64,000 nucleotides of DNA, from contig CM077595.1 of NCBI GenBank assembly GCA_039654915.1, positions 43,617,501 through 43,681,500 on the forward strand, read 5' to 3'. Below are positions 46,515 to 59,550 of the stretch, one piece after another. Below the pieces are notes generated by a model, which ran no database searches, was not told the DNA's origin, and was given only the letters and a program-made list of their open reading frames with translations. A program made the position numbers and the translations under genes. The stretch's first letter is position 1, and every line of letters starts with the position of its first letter. Source of the stretch: Aquilaria yunnanensis. Its lineage: Eukaryota > Streptophyta > Magnoliopsida > Malvales > Thymelaeaceae.

Positions 46515-47931
46515 TGTTAGTGTTGTGCCCAAAAAAGCCAATCATGAGATGATTGTATTTTTTCACATTGAGTCATGATATTTTATTGAGACATTAATCC
46601 AGCAATTTTGTTTGTTGTTTTGTTTCTACGTAACGTAATAAACATAATTGTAACCCTAGAATAATGATATTCTTAAACGTCCCTAGTCTAGTATTATTGT
46701 GGAGCGGGTTGCAATAATACATAATGACTAGCATATGTGGAGACTAATATGAGATATGTAGTCTACATATGGGTACAAGTTGGAGAACTTGTGTACTGGA
46801 CTGACCCACCATGAGAACACTTCATGGATCGTTATATGAGTGTCATAAGTGATTCTCATAGTGATCATGGTATATGTAGTCCTTCGACCTAAGATCATCA
46901 AGGTTCCCTACATGTGAGTCACATACTTTGATACTTTCCTTTGTTGCTCGTAACTGAGTGAACTTGAAGGAGGTCATTGGGTATGTCACATATCATGCGG
47001 AGGGATTTGTATGATCAAGATGGGATTTGTCCCTCCTATGTAACGGGAGTGATATCTTTGGGCCCCTTGATAGAGTAAGACTTAGAAAATGCATGGCCAT
47101 GCTCCGATGAGTTGATATATGATATCAATGTCGTTAGTTTAAGTTGGTCTACTCGGTAATCAAGAAACCAAAGATTGGGCTATACGAGAGTGACACATTC
47201 CATGTCTCGTGCTTAGTCTTGATATCTTGGACAAAGGGACAATGGCATATATCGGTGATGATCACAAAGGTTTAGTCGATTCACCGACAATCTTGTCACT
47301 TGGGTAGCAATGATGTGTTGCTAGACACCGCTCATTGCTTATGATCATAAATGTGATTTATGATCATTGCCAACATGGCAAGAGGCTATTGGGTCGCACA
47401 CATAGAGCTATTTGGATCATTAGAGTGCATGGGCTAATTATTTGGGTTATGGTTTCACTTTAATTTCGTATTAATAATGGGCCAAGGAGTTGAGCCATTA
47501 TTAAGCCCAAAATTAAATCCTAATTGGATTAGGGCTTTGAAACCCATTAGGCCTGGAAGTTGAGTCTCACTATAAATACAACTTTTAAGTGAGAAATTCG
47601 CAGGTCTCCTTGCCCTAGCCTCCCAAAAGGACAGCCGCACTCTTCTCTTGCAATTCCTTGGAGGACGCAAGCTAGCACTGTGAGCGCAAGAGAAACGCAT
47701 CTGCCGGGACGCGGTGGAAGCGTGATGATCCCGAAAGGCTCGTGTGGATACCATAGAGAGCCTGAACACGTCAACTGTTCAGGTTTTGTGATTCGACTCT
47801 ACAGTTGAGTGAGAGATCTCAACCAAAAATTAGGTATGAAATTTTCGAACACCCGGTTTACCCCATTTCACTTGGATCCTGGAGGGTTTCGGTTAAATTC
47901 CGCTGCGCTGTTTGGCTCCCGAAACCCAACA
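46515..47931 (+). mobile_element. Copia solo LTR nested in Athila gag
   Basis: 1417 bp (TGTTAGTGTTGTGCCC...CGAAACCCAACA) with exact GGATG duplications at 46510-46514 and 47932-47936. Close to the LTRs of the complete element. A 12-bp inverted repeat with a 3-base loop lies at 47341-47367. Confidence 0.93.
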
Positions 47932-47936
47932 GGATG

Positions 47937-48480
47937 TTCAAGTGGTGATTGTTAGATGCCAAATTAGTTGAGCAAAACAGAGCAAATAGACTTCATTGGA
48001 AATCTACCGAGGGCACAAAATACTTTGTACAGCAATATGTATAATCCAGTATGGAGGAATCATCCAATTTTTCTTGGAATAATTAGAGGCAACAACTGCT
48101 TGGCTTTCAGCCTTGTTTGTAATAATAAAGAAGGCTGACTATAGAATAATTGATTTCTAAGTATATGTAACACTCTGATGCTAGGATTGATGCAATGGAA
48201 TCAGAATTGTTGAATATGAGAGTAAGTATTTAGAACTTCAAGACCTAATTGGGTCAACCTACTAAGATGCTTTCAAAAAGGCCGAAAGGAGTTTTACTGG
48301 CGAATATCGAGCCGAATCCTAGAGGATTTTATAATCCAGCTTTTCTTCATAAAATAGATAGTCATGCAGATGTTAAAGTTATGGAGAGGAAGGAAGAATC
48401 TTCTTGAATTGTCAAGGAAGATGTCGGGCCGATGACGTTAAACCAAATGCTTTTTGGGAGGCAACCTAAGTATTAAATTT
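47937..48480 (+). pseudogene. Athila-like gag tail and 3' internal region
   Basis: Gives DFIGNLPRAQNTLYSNMYNP and VWRNHPIFLG, matching the Athila gag tail (family motif: FVGN.PR.Q..PYSNTYNPGWRNHPNFSW). It then jumps to a short segment containing GACGTTAAACCAAATGCTTTTTGGGAGGCAACC, a sequence found near the 3' end of Athila internal regions. Protease, RT and integrase are absent, so the element lost its pol. Confidence 0.62.
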
Positions 48481-49194
48481 TCCATTTAACTTTGTTTCAT
48501 TTATTTGGTTTGATTAATAGTAGCTTAATTAGCTTTTGTTTTTCCTGTGATCTTATGATTTGCATTGTTGAAATAGGAATCTAGAGCATTTTAGGAAGAA
48601 CTTTGTGCTGAAAGTGGGAGAAAAAGAGCTAAATTCAATCTTGAGTATGTTTTAAAATTTTTATAAGTTTCAGGAGTTAAACACGTTCTTATACACATTG
48701 ATGTTCAGGGCATGTTTATTAATACGATTTCAAATATAGCCATATTTGATTTATTAAAATTGATTTTTCACAAGAAATTTTAATTTGAGGTGTAGTAGCC
48801 AAACACGGTTTGTTTGCTAGCCGTGTTACAAAAAGTGTTTATCTTATAAGGTCTCATACACGCCCATGGTCTTACTTGTGTTTTTCAAAAGTTTAAAATT
48901 CCAGAAGTTAAACACATGCACTTATATGTCCACATTTTAAAACATGTTTACGTTACATGGTCTCTTGCACCCCCATGTTTGAAGGCATGTTTCACCTCTA
49001 AAATTAAGAATTTTTCATTCCAGAGCACATACATGGTCCATACACGACGATGTAGTTCATCCTGTTTCACTAACACAGTTTCAGCTGTGCCCATGTTGCT
49101 ATCCATATTGCTTTTATATTTTTAAAATTTTTGGACTCCATACTTCAAACACGGTCCATTACATGACCATGTTTGAAGTCATGTTAACTATACA
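48481..49194 (+). other. Athila 3' spacer, non-coding
   Basis: AT-rich, with repeated short phrases such as ACACGCCCATG, AACACGGTCCAT and CATGTTTGAAG. Similar phrases continue after the inserted chromovirus LTR (51650-51770), so both belong to one base layer. No gene supported. Confidence 0.4.
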
Positions 49195-51598
49195 TGTTAC
49201 CACCTTCACAAAATGGGAAAATTACAGCATAAGGACCTAAACTTATATGCTTTAATTTTTACCATAGTGTATGAATTGTGAAGTGTTAAGTATTCAATAT
49301 ACCTTAAGTGGCACAAATAATGGTAGTTTGGTCCTTAAGAAAGCATTGGCACATTACCTAATTTTCAAGTAACCTATGGACTAAATTGTAAGGTTACAAA
49401 GGTTGGATACTCAATTGCACAAATTTCCAAAGATGGCTATGGAAAGGACATGGATGGAATTATGAAGAAAGGACATGGATGGAATTAAGGATATTGTTGG
49501 GGACCAAAGTGCTCAAGGAGGCAAAGTTAGTCATTTAATGCTTAAGAACACTTAAGGGCTTAACTATCCCAAACTTTTCTAAAGGTCAAACTAACCCTTG
49601 ACCAAGGTTAAAAGAGGTCAAAAACTGCCATTTTCCCATCCCAAATGGCTAGTAAAAATGTTGTCCAAGTGTGTCCTAAAGTTTTTGAAATTCGCAAACA
49701 CGCCATTACTAAAGACCAAGAAATAAATAAAGCTAGAAAAAAAATCATTTTCTCCCCATTTCTTCCAAAACTTTGACCTCCACCTGCTTGGGTTCTTCCT
49801 TAAACTCCTCCACATCCCTCCATAGCCACCATACCTTAAGAACTCAAGAGAAAGCAAGAGAATTCAACAAAGAGCACAAAATCCTTAGTTTTGGGTTCAT
49901 CTAGGGTTTCGGCTTTAACACCTCAAGGTAAGGGTTTTCTTAAGTTTCCTGGATTATTTACTGTATTTCCAAATATCCATGGAGCTAAGACCATACTTGG
50001 AAAAGAGCAAAAAGCTTAAGAAACCAAGTATGGGTTAAAGGGAAAGAAGCATGGCAAGGTTTCTGCCTTAGTGTTACCATGCTAAAGATGGCAGTAAGAA
50101 AGAAGGGTTTCTAGAGCCCAAGTTAGTACTAACTAAGACCTAAAAGACACCTAAGACCAAACAAAAGCTTGAGGAGGGCTTCCATAGTGTTACTAAAGTG
50201 ATATCTTATTGTTTTATTGAATGATTATGCACTAACCCTAATGTGTAATTGCTGCCAGCATTACATGTGTTTGCTGCTATGTTTGTTGGCACATATGGTT
50301 GCCATATTTGTGTGTATGTGTTGTTTTTATATTCTTTTATGTCTTTGTATTTCAGTTGGTACATTGCTATGGAAGGCTTTACATTGAAAGCCCTTACTAA
50401 GTTCTTTACAAAAAGCTTACTCCCCTTTTTGTCTATTTTCAAGAACACCTGAAAGAGAAAATTCAAACTAATAGTTCTAGTTTGATTTCTCATGTGAAAT
50501 TTCAAGTACATGAACTTCAATATGTTTAGTATTAAACTGGAGTGTCTCATGATTTTTAGAGCACATTCACTAATTTTAGTGTTGGTACTTTCTGCCTTAC
50601 ACAGCAGCTGCGTTTTTAAAGTTTCTAGAGTGCATTGTGTTTGTAAGGCTCTCCAAGAAGCTAGTGTACATACCCAACGAAGATAAGACATATGTATGAT
50701 GCATCTATGCATGTAAATACACTATGGGTGATGTATGGATTATATATGAAGCAATAAAGTGATGTTTAGGCATGAATGTTCAATTCTGTCCATTTTGCAA
50801 CTCATTGGTTGTTTTAAAGAAAATTATGTTTAATGTTTATGGAATGCCTCTAAATTGATGGAAATGACTTTACCAAGTTTCTAAGACATGTAAGAATCTG
50901 CTCATGTTGGCTTTGCACCTGGAAATGAAATGTATGAATGTTATGAATTTTTTGTATGGGTATTATGGTACCCAGTACTCCAAGAGCCATAACTTACTGT
51001 ACATAATGATTTGGCTATGAAATTTTGACCACACTCAGAACACTTCAAGATGAAGAATTTGGCTTTTGAATCACTAAATTTGGCACTCTGTAGCCAGAGT
51101 TATAGCCTGTCAAAGTTGGCTAATTTTGCTGTATACTATTCATATGATCAATTTTACCCAGTTGAGTATAAAATCCATACTTGCAAACTTGTATGGATTT
51201 AATGCCTCAAATTTGTTTCCCTATTAAGGTTTAAGTTTATTAAAAGGTTTAAGACCTTCAGGGCACAAGAGAACATGGGTAGAATTTGACTTGAACATGT
51301 GAAATGGCACCAATGGTACCAAGTGTGCGTATGATTGTACATACACTTGGGGATTTTACACAAATCTCATATTGACCAGGAATAAAGAATTGATTGTCAT
51401 TATGACTACTTCTAGTTGAAATTGTTTGTGAATATGTGTGTGATGGTTGGAAAATATACATATATTTACATAAAGACCAAGAGGGCCGCTTGGGTAATAT
51501 AGTGAGCATTGTTCTGTTTGGCCTACATAACATGCACAGCTCCTGGGACATAATACAATAAATATGGTCATTGTACTGAAGTACTCAGAGTGGTAACA
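49195..51598 (+). mobile_element. Chromovirus solo LTR, older copy
   Basis: 2404 bp, TGTTACCACCTTCAC...GAGTGGTAACA, with exact ATACA duplications (49190-49194 and 51599-51603). It matches the LTR at 31602-35501 in order of segments but is more diverged. No internal sequence is left. Confidence 0.85.
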
Positions 51599-51603
51599 AT
51601 ACA

Positions 51604-53223
51604 CGATCGTAATGCCCATGTTTCGTCCTTTGCTTTGACATTGTGATTTAAAATTTTTAAGGTTTAGATATGATACATGGCACATGTAATGGCCGTGTTC
51701 AATAACATGCTAGGGAAGTTTTAAGTGACAGGGTTTGTCACATGACCATGTTACTAACTATGTTTTGCGCATATAAGTACCCAATTGTGATTTTTGTTTC
51801 CTACTTCGCATGACACTCACTCAAACATTTTTCTTGAGCCCCCAAACTCAACCCTAGCTTCCTTACATCTCGAGTAAGGTTTTCCATCATCATAGGACTT
51901 CATTCCTTGTCCAAATTCTTATTTTTCATCTCATTATCATTGATTTCTCTTTCTAAGGTTATTTGAAATTTATGAAAGATTAGCTTCATTTATTGCTATG
52001 GGTAGGTTTCATATGAGTTAGTTGATTAATTTGTCATGTATATTCATGTTAATTTTGAGTTGATAGCATGTTTTGTGAAGATTGAAATTTTTGGATATTG
52101 TGTTTGGAAAAGGAAGGCTAGGAATTGCATGCTTGATAGATTTATTGTCTTTTATGATGATTTTATGGGTTTTATGAATTGAATGTATGATTATTTGATC
52201 TGTGGATTTATTGAGAATGCCTTGGTTATGTTATTTGTGTTGGAATTTCATGAATTCTAGGATTTGGTAGTTTTTTTGTGTGTTAGTGGATAGGTTTCTT
52301 ACACGGCAAGAAAGAGCCTAATTATGGGTTATTTTATTTGAATTTTCATGTTTTTCATGCTTTTAGCTTAGGTTTTCAAGCTTGATCACCTTAATATCTA
52401 CAATTAAAGTCAATTTTTTTATATGGGGGAGTTTTATTGATTCTTGGATAGAGCTCTTATTCTTGGTTTATTGTTGGATATATTGTGTTTGGGATTATCA
52501 TTGCACTAGAAAAAATCTTTTGCATTCTTCAAGATGGCAAAGAAACTGAAGAAGTTGAATCATTTTCTCGACTTCAAGGAGGATTTGCAATGGGAGAGAT
52601 ATGATACCTGGTGGTGAAGAAGTTCAAGGGCGACAAGGTGATTGACTAGGAGACTCTAGCTGGAGTTGGTCAAGGAAGTATGAGTACTCATGGATTTTAA
52701 CGGTTGGTTGTTGGTGTTCGACTACCGGAAGCCTACATATAGCAAGCTCACCTTTTAATTTTTTAGCACGCTCAACTTTGACACAACCAACATTAGCTAG
52801 AGTCGGCTGTATGTGATGAAGTTTTTGTTAAGGAAATGGGACTTCAAGATGAGCTTAGAAGAGCTGGGGTGGCACCTTGATTTTTGCACCCAGGAGTTCA
52901 TCAATTTTGACGAGTATAGAAGCTCAATTTATAAGTTTGTTGACACCACCTACTCCGCAAGAGTTCTAGCACGAGATTGTTGATGATGTAGCAGTCTATT
53001 AGCCCACAGTGTCCAAGGCATCCAAATTGAGGTCACCAGCAATTCAGTATATGCATTATTTGATCACCCACTCTATTCTTACTAGGAGGGAGAGTACGAG
53101 CATAGTGATGAAAATGGACTTCTTTTACATTTTCTGCATCTCCGTCAAGTGCACTTTTACTTGGGAGTATCTTTCACTTAGCAGCTGTAGGACACTACCT
53201 GTCATGCGAAGATTGAGGTGATA
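51604..53223 (+). pseudogene. Athila-derived region with an ATHILA ORF1-like remnant
   Basis: 51604-52530 is non-coding spacer. From ATG 52534 (MAKKLKKLNHFLDFKEDLQW) to about 52980 a broken frame gives residues such as RKPTYSKLTFxFFSTLNFD, KMSLEELGWHLDFCTQEFI and NFDEYRSSIYKFVDTTYS. The pattern 'PTY..LT..FL.T..F' followed by 'SLEELG..LG' recalls the ATHILA ORF-1 family of plant retrotransposons. At least five stops are present. 52980-53223 holds nothing recognised before the next LTR. Confidence 0.42.
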
Positions 53224-54938
53224 TGTTACCCACTCTGGGGTAGTCCAATTATGGTGCCAAAATTGTGCATTTAAACTCCCAGGATTGGTAATGTTCTGTA
53301 GGCCATCAGAACACAACCTTTGGTGTGCATACCAAAGTGGCCCTCTTGGGGACTATGTAAATACATGCATATTGGTTCAACCATCACACACATATTCATA
53401 TTTCATGCACGCCATGGCAGCAAAGAAGGAAAACACTAGCATAAGTCATAATTTTGGCTACCACATATTAGACAATCTTCTTAAGTTCTAGTGACCGACC
53501 ACTACACCTGTAACTTCCTCTAACAAACTGTATCATTCTAGCCATGTAACCCCCTATTTTATTTGCTTTATTATTGAGTAGAGACTTAGTGCAAACCAAG
53601 AAATTTTGTTTCACATCAATAGCCTACCTACAGACCAAGTTATGGATTTTTTAAGTTGGTTACAAAATTCAAACCAAATGAATAGTAACTTAGCCAAATT
53701 TGCAACATCATATCTTTGGCTACAGGGCTTTAAATTCATAAATTCAAATTATAGTTCAACCTCTAGATGTGGTCTAGGTATGGTCAAAATTTCATACCAA
53801 TATTCCTTCTACACATGGAGTTATATACCTTTAAGTGCAAAGTCAAAATTTTGGTCACTTTATCACCATTTTGCCCATACAAAATTTCATAAGTGTGCAA
53901 TCACTTCATTCACAATGGGAAAGCCCTCAAAGGCTATCCCATACATGTCCAATACACATAGGAATTACATTCTCTTGCATCTAACAACTTTATGTGGCCA
54001 AAACAGAATTTACAAGTAAGCAGCCTATCATTCACACTTAGGCAGCTTTGCACCACATCATATACATAGCCAAAACATTGCCAATTGTTCATATACTTGT
54101 CTCATTTTACATACACTACATGTACATTTATACATGCACTACATAATGGTCTTAACTCAGCTAAATACATACCCTATGTTACAGGAGTTCCAGAGATACA
54201 ATGGACTCCAAAAATAGGATGCTGGACAGCTGCTGCATAATACAATAAGCACCATCACTAAAAATACCAAATGTGCTCCTAAAATCACCAAACTTTGCAG
54301 ATCCTAACTAGACATATGGAAGTTTAAGTACCTGAAAATTTAGGCCCAAACTCAAATCATAAAGGTTAGTTTGATGGTGATTTTTCAGCTGGACCTAAAA
54401 TGACAGAATTGAGGGTAGTAAGTTTCCTTGAGAAACTTAGTAAGGGTAACACTTGGTTTCAATAGGCAATGTGACCATCATCAAAACCTGCATCCAAAGA
54501 CACTAAAGCATAAAACTACAATGCATATATGCAAGATATAAAAACCAAATGCAGCAGCCATTCACAACCAACAAACACATGAAATGCGTTAGCAACAGAA
54601 ACGATAGGTTAGTCCATAAAACATGCAATAAACATAAACGAATCACTATGGTAGCCCTCCTCAAGCTAATGCTTGGTCTTAGAAGGAATTTAACACTAGT
54701 TAGTACTAACTTTGGTCTCTATAAACCATCATTTCACTGCCATCTTTGTGCACTTCACACTAGGTCACAAAACCTTTAATAAGTGCACTCCCTTCACTAA
54801 GCTTGCTTCATCAAGCTCATGGCTCTCTTCCAAGCTTAGTCCTAGCTCCATAGTTGCTTGAAAATACAGAAAATAACCCATGAGAGTAAGAGAACCCTTA
54901 CCTTGATGCATATGCTCAAATTGGAGCTTGATCCTAGG
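53224..54938 (-). repeat. Chromovirus LTR A, truncated by a second LTR
   Basis: Starts on the plus strand TGTTACCCACTCTGGGG, the LTR terminus in reverse, and runs 1715 bp to GATCCTAGG, where a new TGTTACCC terminus begins. It therefore looks like an older LTR into which the chromovirus inserted. Its remaining part should lie beyond that element, outside the window. Confidence 0.72.
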
Positions 54939-57900
54939 TGTTACCCACTTTGGGGTAGTCCAGTTATGGTACCAAAACTGTGCATTTAAACTCCCAGGTT
55001 TGGCGTGTCCTGTAGGTCATCAGAACAACACCCCTAGTGTAGATACTCGAGCGACCCAATTGAGCACTATGTAAATACATGAATATTGGTCTAAGCATAA
55101 CACACATATTTACATTTATGCACACTATGGTAGCTAAGAAGGAAAACACTAGCACAAGTCTTAGTTTTGGCTTCCACACATTAGGCAATCTTGTTAAGTT
55201 CTAGTGACTAGCTACTGCACCGGTAACTTCCACTAATAAAATGTATCATTCTAGCCACATGCCCCCTTATTTTCTTTGCTCCATTATCAAGTACAGACTT
55301 AGAGCAAACCAAGGAATTTTCTTTTACATCAATAGGCCACCTATGGACCAAGTTATGGATTTCTGAAGTTGGTTACAAAATTCTGACCAAAGGAACAGTA
55401 ACTCAGCCAACTTTGCAACGCCATATCTTTGGCTACAAGGCTCTAAATCTAGAACTTCTAAATCCTAGTTAACCCTCTAGATGTCCTCTAGGTGTGGTCA
55501 AAATTTCATATCAAGATTCATTCTACATAGGGAGATATTAAACTTTAGGTCTAGAGTCAAAATTTTGGCAACTTTTGGACCATTTTGCCCATACATTTTT
55601 TCCAAACCATGCAAACATTTCATTCACAAGGGGAAAGCCCTCCAAGGCTATCCCATATATGTCCATTACACATAATAATTACATTACCTTTATTTTAACA
55701 ACTTTATGTGGCCAAAACAGAATTTACAAATAAGCAGCCCATCATTCACACTTAGGTAGCTTTGCACCATATCACTTACATAGCCAAAACATTACTCAAA
55801 TGTTCACATACTTGTCTCATTTTACATACACTACATGTACATGCATACATGCACTATAATATGGTATTAACTCAGCTAAATACGTACCCTAGGTTATAGG
55901 AGGTCCTGAGACACAATGGACTCCAAAAACAGGATGCTGGACAGCTGCTGCACAACACAATAAGTACCACCATTAAAAATACCATATGTGCTCATAAAAC
56001 CACCAAACTTTTCAGATCATAACTAGACATATGGAAGTTTATGTACCTGAAATTTCAGATTAAAACTCAAACCACAAAGGTTAGTTGGAAGGTAATCTTT
56101 CAGCTGGACCTGAAATGATAGAATTTACAAGTAAGCAGCCTATCATTCACACTTAGGCAGCTTTGCACCACATCACATACATAGCCAAAACATTGCCAAT
56201 TGTTCATATACTTGTCTCATTTTACATACACTACATGTACATTCATACATGCACTGCATAATGGTCTTAACTCAGCTAAATACATACCCTATGTTATAGG
56301 AGTTCCAGAGATACAATGGACTCCAAAAATAGGATGCTGGACAGCTGCTGCATAATAGAATAAGCACCATCACTAAAAATACCAAATGTGCTCCTAAAAT
56401 CACCAAACTTTGTAGATCATAACTAGACATATGGAAGTTTAAGTACCTGAAAATTTAGGCCCAGACTCAAATCATAAAGGTTAGTTTGATGGTGATTTTT
56501 CAGCTGGACCTAAAATGATAGAATTGAGGGGAGTAAGTTTCCTTGAATAATTTAATAAAGGTAACACTTGGTTTCAATAGGCAATGTGACCATCATCAAA
56601 ACCTGCATCCAAAGACACTAAAGCACAAAACTACAATGCATATATGCAAGATATAAAAACCAAATGCAGCAGCCATTCACAACCAACAAACACATGAAAT
56701 GCGTTAGCAACATAAACCATAGGTTAGTTCACAAAACATGCAATAAACATAAACAAATCACTATGGCAGCCCTCCTCAAGCTAATGCTAGTTCTTAGGAG
56801 GAATTTAACACTAGTTAGTACTAACTTTGGTCTCTATAAACCATCATTTCACTGCCATCTTTGTGCACTTCACACTAGGTCACAAAACCTTTAATAAGTG
56901 CACTCCCCTCAATAAGCTTGCTTCATCAAGCTCATGGCTCTCTTCCAAGCTTAGTCCTAGCTCCATAGTTGCTTGAAAATACAGAAAATAACCCATGAGA
57001 GCAAGAGAACCCTTACCTTGATGCGTATGCTCAAATTGGAGCTTATTCCTAGGTGTTACCCACTTTGGGGTAGTCCAGTTATGGTACCAAAACTGTGCAT
57101 TTAAACTCCCAGGTTTGGTGTGTCCTGTAGGTCATCAGAACAACACCCCTAATGTACATATTGGAGTGACCCTCTTGAGCACCATGTAAATACAGGAATA
57201 TTGGTCCGACCATAACACACATATTTACATTTATGCACACTACGGCAGCTAAGAAGGAAAACACTAGCACAAGTCTTAGTTTTGGCTTCCACACATTAGG
57301 CAATCTTGTTAAGTTCTAGTGACCAGCTACTACACCGGAAACTTCCACTAATAAACTGTATCATTCTAGCCACATGCCCCCTTGTTTTCTTTGCTCCATT
57401 ATCAAGTACAGACTTAGATCAAACCAAGGAATTTTCTTTTACATCAATAGGCCACCTATGGACGAAGTTATGGATTTCTGAAGTTGGTTACAAAATTCTG
57501 ACCAAAGGAACAATAACTCAGCCAACTTTGCAACACCATATCTTTGGCTACAATGCTCTAAATCTATAAATTCTAAATCCTAGTTAACCCTCTAGATGTC
57601 CTCTAGGTGTGGTCAAAATTTCATATCAAGATTCACTCTAAACTGGGAGATATTAAACTTTAGGTCCAGAGTAAAAAATTTGGCAACTTTTGGACCATTT
57701 TGCCCATACAATTTTTCCAAACCATGCAAACACTTCATTCACTAGGGGAAAGCCCTCCAAGGCTATCCCATATATGTCCATTAAACATAATAATTACATT
57801 ACCTTTATTTTAACAACTTTATGTGGCCAAAACAGAATTTACAAGTAAGCAGCCCATCATTCACACTGAGGTAGCTTTGCACCATATCACTTACATAGCC

Positions 57901-58235
57901 AAAACATTGCTCAAATGTTCACATACTTGTCTCATTTTACATACGCTACATGTACATGCATACATGCACTATAATATGGTCTTAACTCAGCTAAATACGC
58001 ACCCTAGGCTATAGGAGGTCCTGAGACACAATGTACTCCAAAAACAGGATGCTGGACAGCTGCTGCACAACACAATAAGTACCACCATTAAAAATACCAT
58101 ATGTGCTCTTAAAATCACCAAGATTTTCATATCATAACTAAACATATGGAAGTTCATGTACCTGAAATTTCAGATTAAAACTCAAACCACAAAGGTTAGT
58201 TTGAAGGTAATCTTTCAGCTAGACCTGAAATGATA
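54006..58235. repeat. 2115-bp tandem duplication across an LTR-LTR junction
   Basis: About 54006-56120 and 56121-58235 are two copies. Both contain the end of LTR A, the junction CCTAGG-TGTTACCC (54939 and 57054, exactly 2115 bp apart) and the head of LTR B. The internal join near 56118 reads GATAGAATT-TACAAGTAAGC. AGAATT is shared by both parental sites (AACAGAATTTACAAG near 54005 and GATAGAATTGAGGGG near 58230), which suggests a microhomology join. Confidence 0.8.
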
Positions 58236-59536
58236 GAATTGAGGGGAGTAAGTTTCATTGTGAAGCTTAGTAAGGGTAGCACTTGGATTCAATAGGCCAG
58301 ATAACCATCATTAAAACTTTCATCCAAAGACACTAAAGCACAAAAACCATATTGAATATACACAAGATATAGCAACCAAATGCAGCAGCCAAACATAAAC
58401 AACAAACACATGAAATGTGGCAGCAACGTATACCATATGTTAGTCCATAAAACACATAATAAACATAACCAAATCACTATGGCAGCCCTCCTCAAGCTAA
58501 TGCTTGGTCTTAGGAGGATTTTAACAGTAGTTAGTACTAACTTTGGGCTCTAGAAACCCTCATTTTATAGCCATCTTTGTGCACTTCACACTAGGTCACA
58601 AAACTTTCAATAAGTGCACTCCCCTCACTAAGGTTGGTTCATCAAGCTCATGGCACTCTTCCAAGCTTAGCCCTAGCTCCATGGTTGCTTGAAAATGTAG
58701 AAAATAACCCATGAGAGAAAGAGAACCATTACCAAAGTGGGCAGGCCAAAAATCAAGCTTGATCTTTGAAGTATCCAAGAAATAGCTCTAGTTTGTTTCC
58801 AATTGCTTCCTTTCGCCTTCAATTTCAATCAATTGAGAGTTTGAAGGTGGAGGCTATGGAGGAGTATGGTTGTGTTCTTGGGCTGGGGAGGACGAAAATG
58901 GGAGAGGGATAAGTGATTTGGCCACTTAAATGGCGTTAAATGAGCTTAAGGGCAAAAAACACACTTAACAAGCTTTACCTTGCTTCATGTCATTTTCTTT
59001 CTCACTAATTATGGTTTCTTTGTTTTAAACTCATTGGTACACATGTGCCCAACATTTTTGACTAACTATCAAGTCTTGGCTACCTCGCTCATGGTGGGAT
59101 AACCCCACAATTTCACCCTTAGACTTAAGTCAAAAGCTTGAACACCATAAGGTTTATACTGGGACAGTTAGCTCCTTATTGCCTTTAGTGTTTCCTTTGT
59201 CCAAACTTGTCTTCCATGAGTAATTTGGTCCTCCAATAGCACTTTCATACCATTTATATCATTCCCATAACTCTCTATGTCTCTTTCTTGAGAGTTTTGC
59301 AGTTGAGTCCCCGAATTTCCAAAACCTTACAAAAAAGTCCATAGGTTGCTTGACAAACAAGCAATCCTTTAGGCTTTTCTTGGGAGCCAAGTTACCAACT
59401 TGGAACACTTTTAATGTGGTGTTGATCATGCCTTTTACCCCTCACACTTCAGTCACTATGGTGAGAATTACACAATATAATGATTTTTAGCCATTATGAC
59501 ACACTTGTAATTCTCCCATTTTGTGAGGTGGTAACA
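57054..59536 (-). repeat. Chromovirus 3' LTR (LTR B)
   Basis: 2483 bp, TGTTACCCACTTTGGGG...GAGGTGGTAACA on the plus strand, ending at the polypurine tract. A partial second copy of its head lies at 54939-56120 because of the tandem duplication. The matching 5' LTR lies outside the window. Confidence 0.85.
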
Positions 59537-59550
59537 ATCCTCCCCCCCTT
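59537..59550 (-). other. Chromovirus polypurine tract
   Basis: Minus strand AAGGGGGGGAGGAT, directly between the end of the coding region (stop TAA at 59551-59549) and the LTR start TGTTACC. Confidence 0.88.

Noticed and set aside
50206..50712. 168-codon minus-strand frame
   Set aside because: Lies within a solo LTR, has no motif, and the matching place in other LTR copies is broken.
53606..54019. 137-codon plus-strand frame
   Set aside because: Within a chromovirus LTR. The duplicated segments at 55300 and 57400 do not keep it open.
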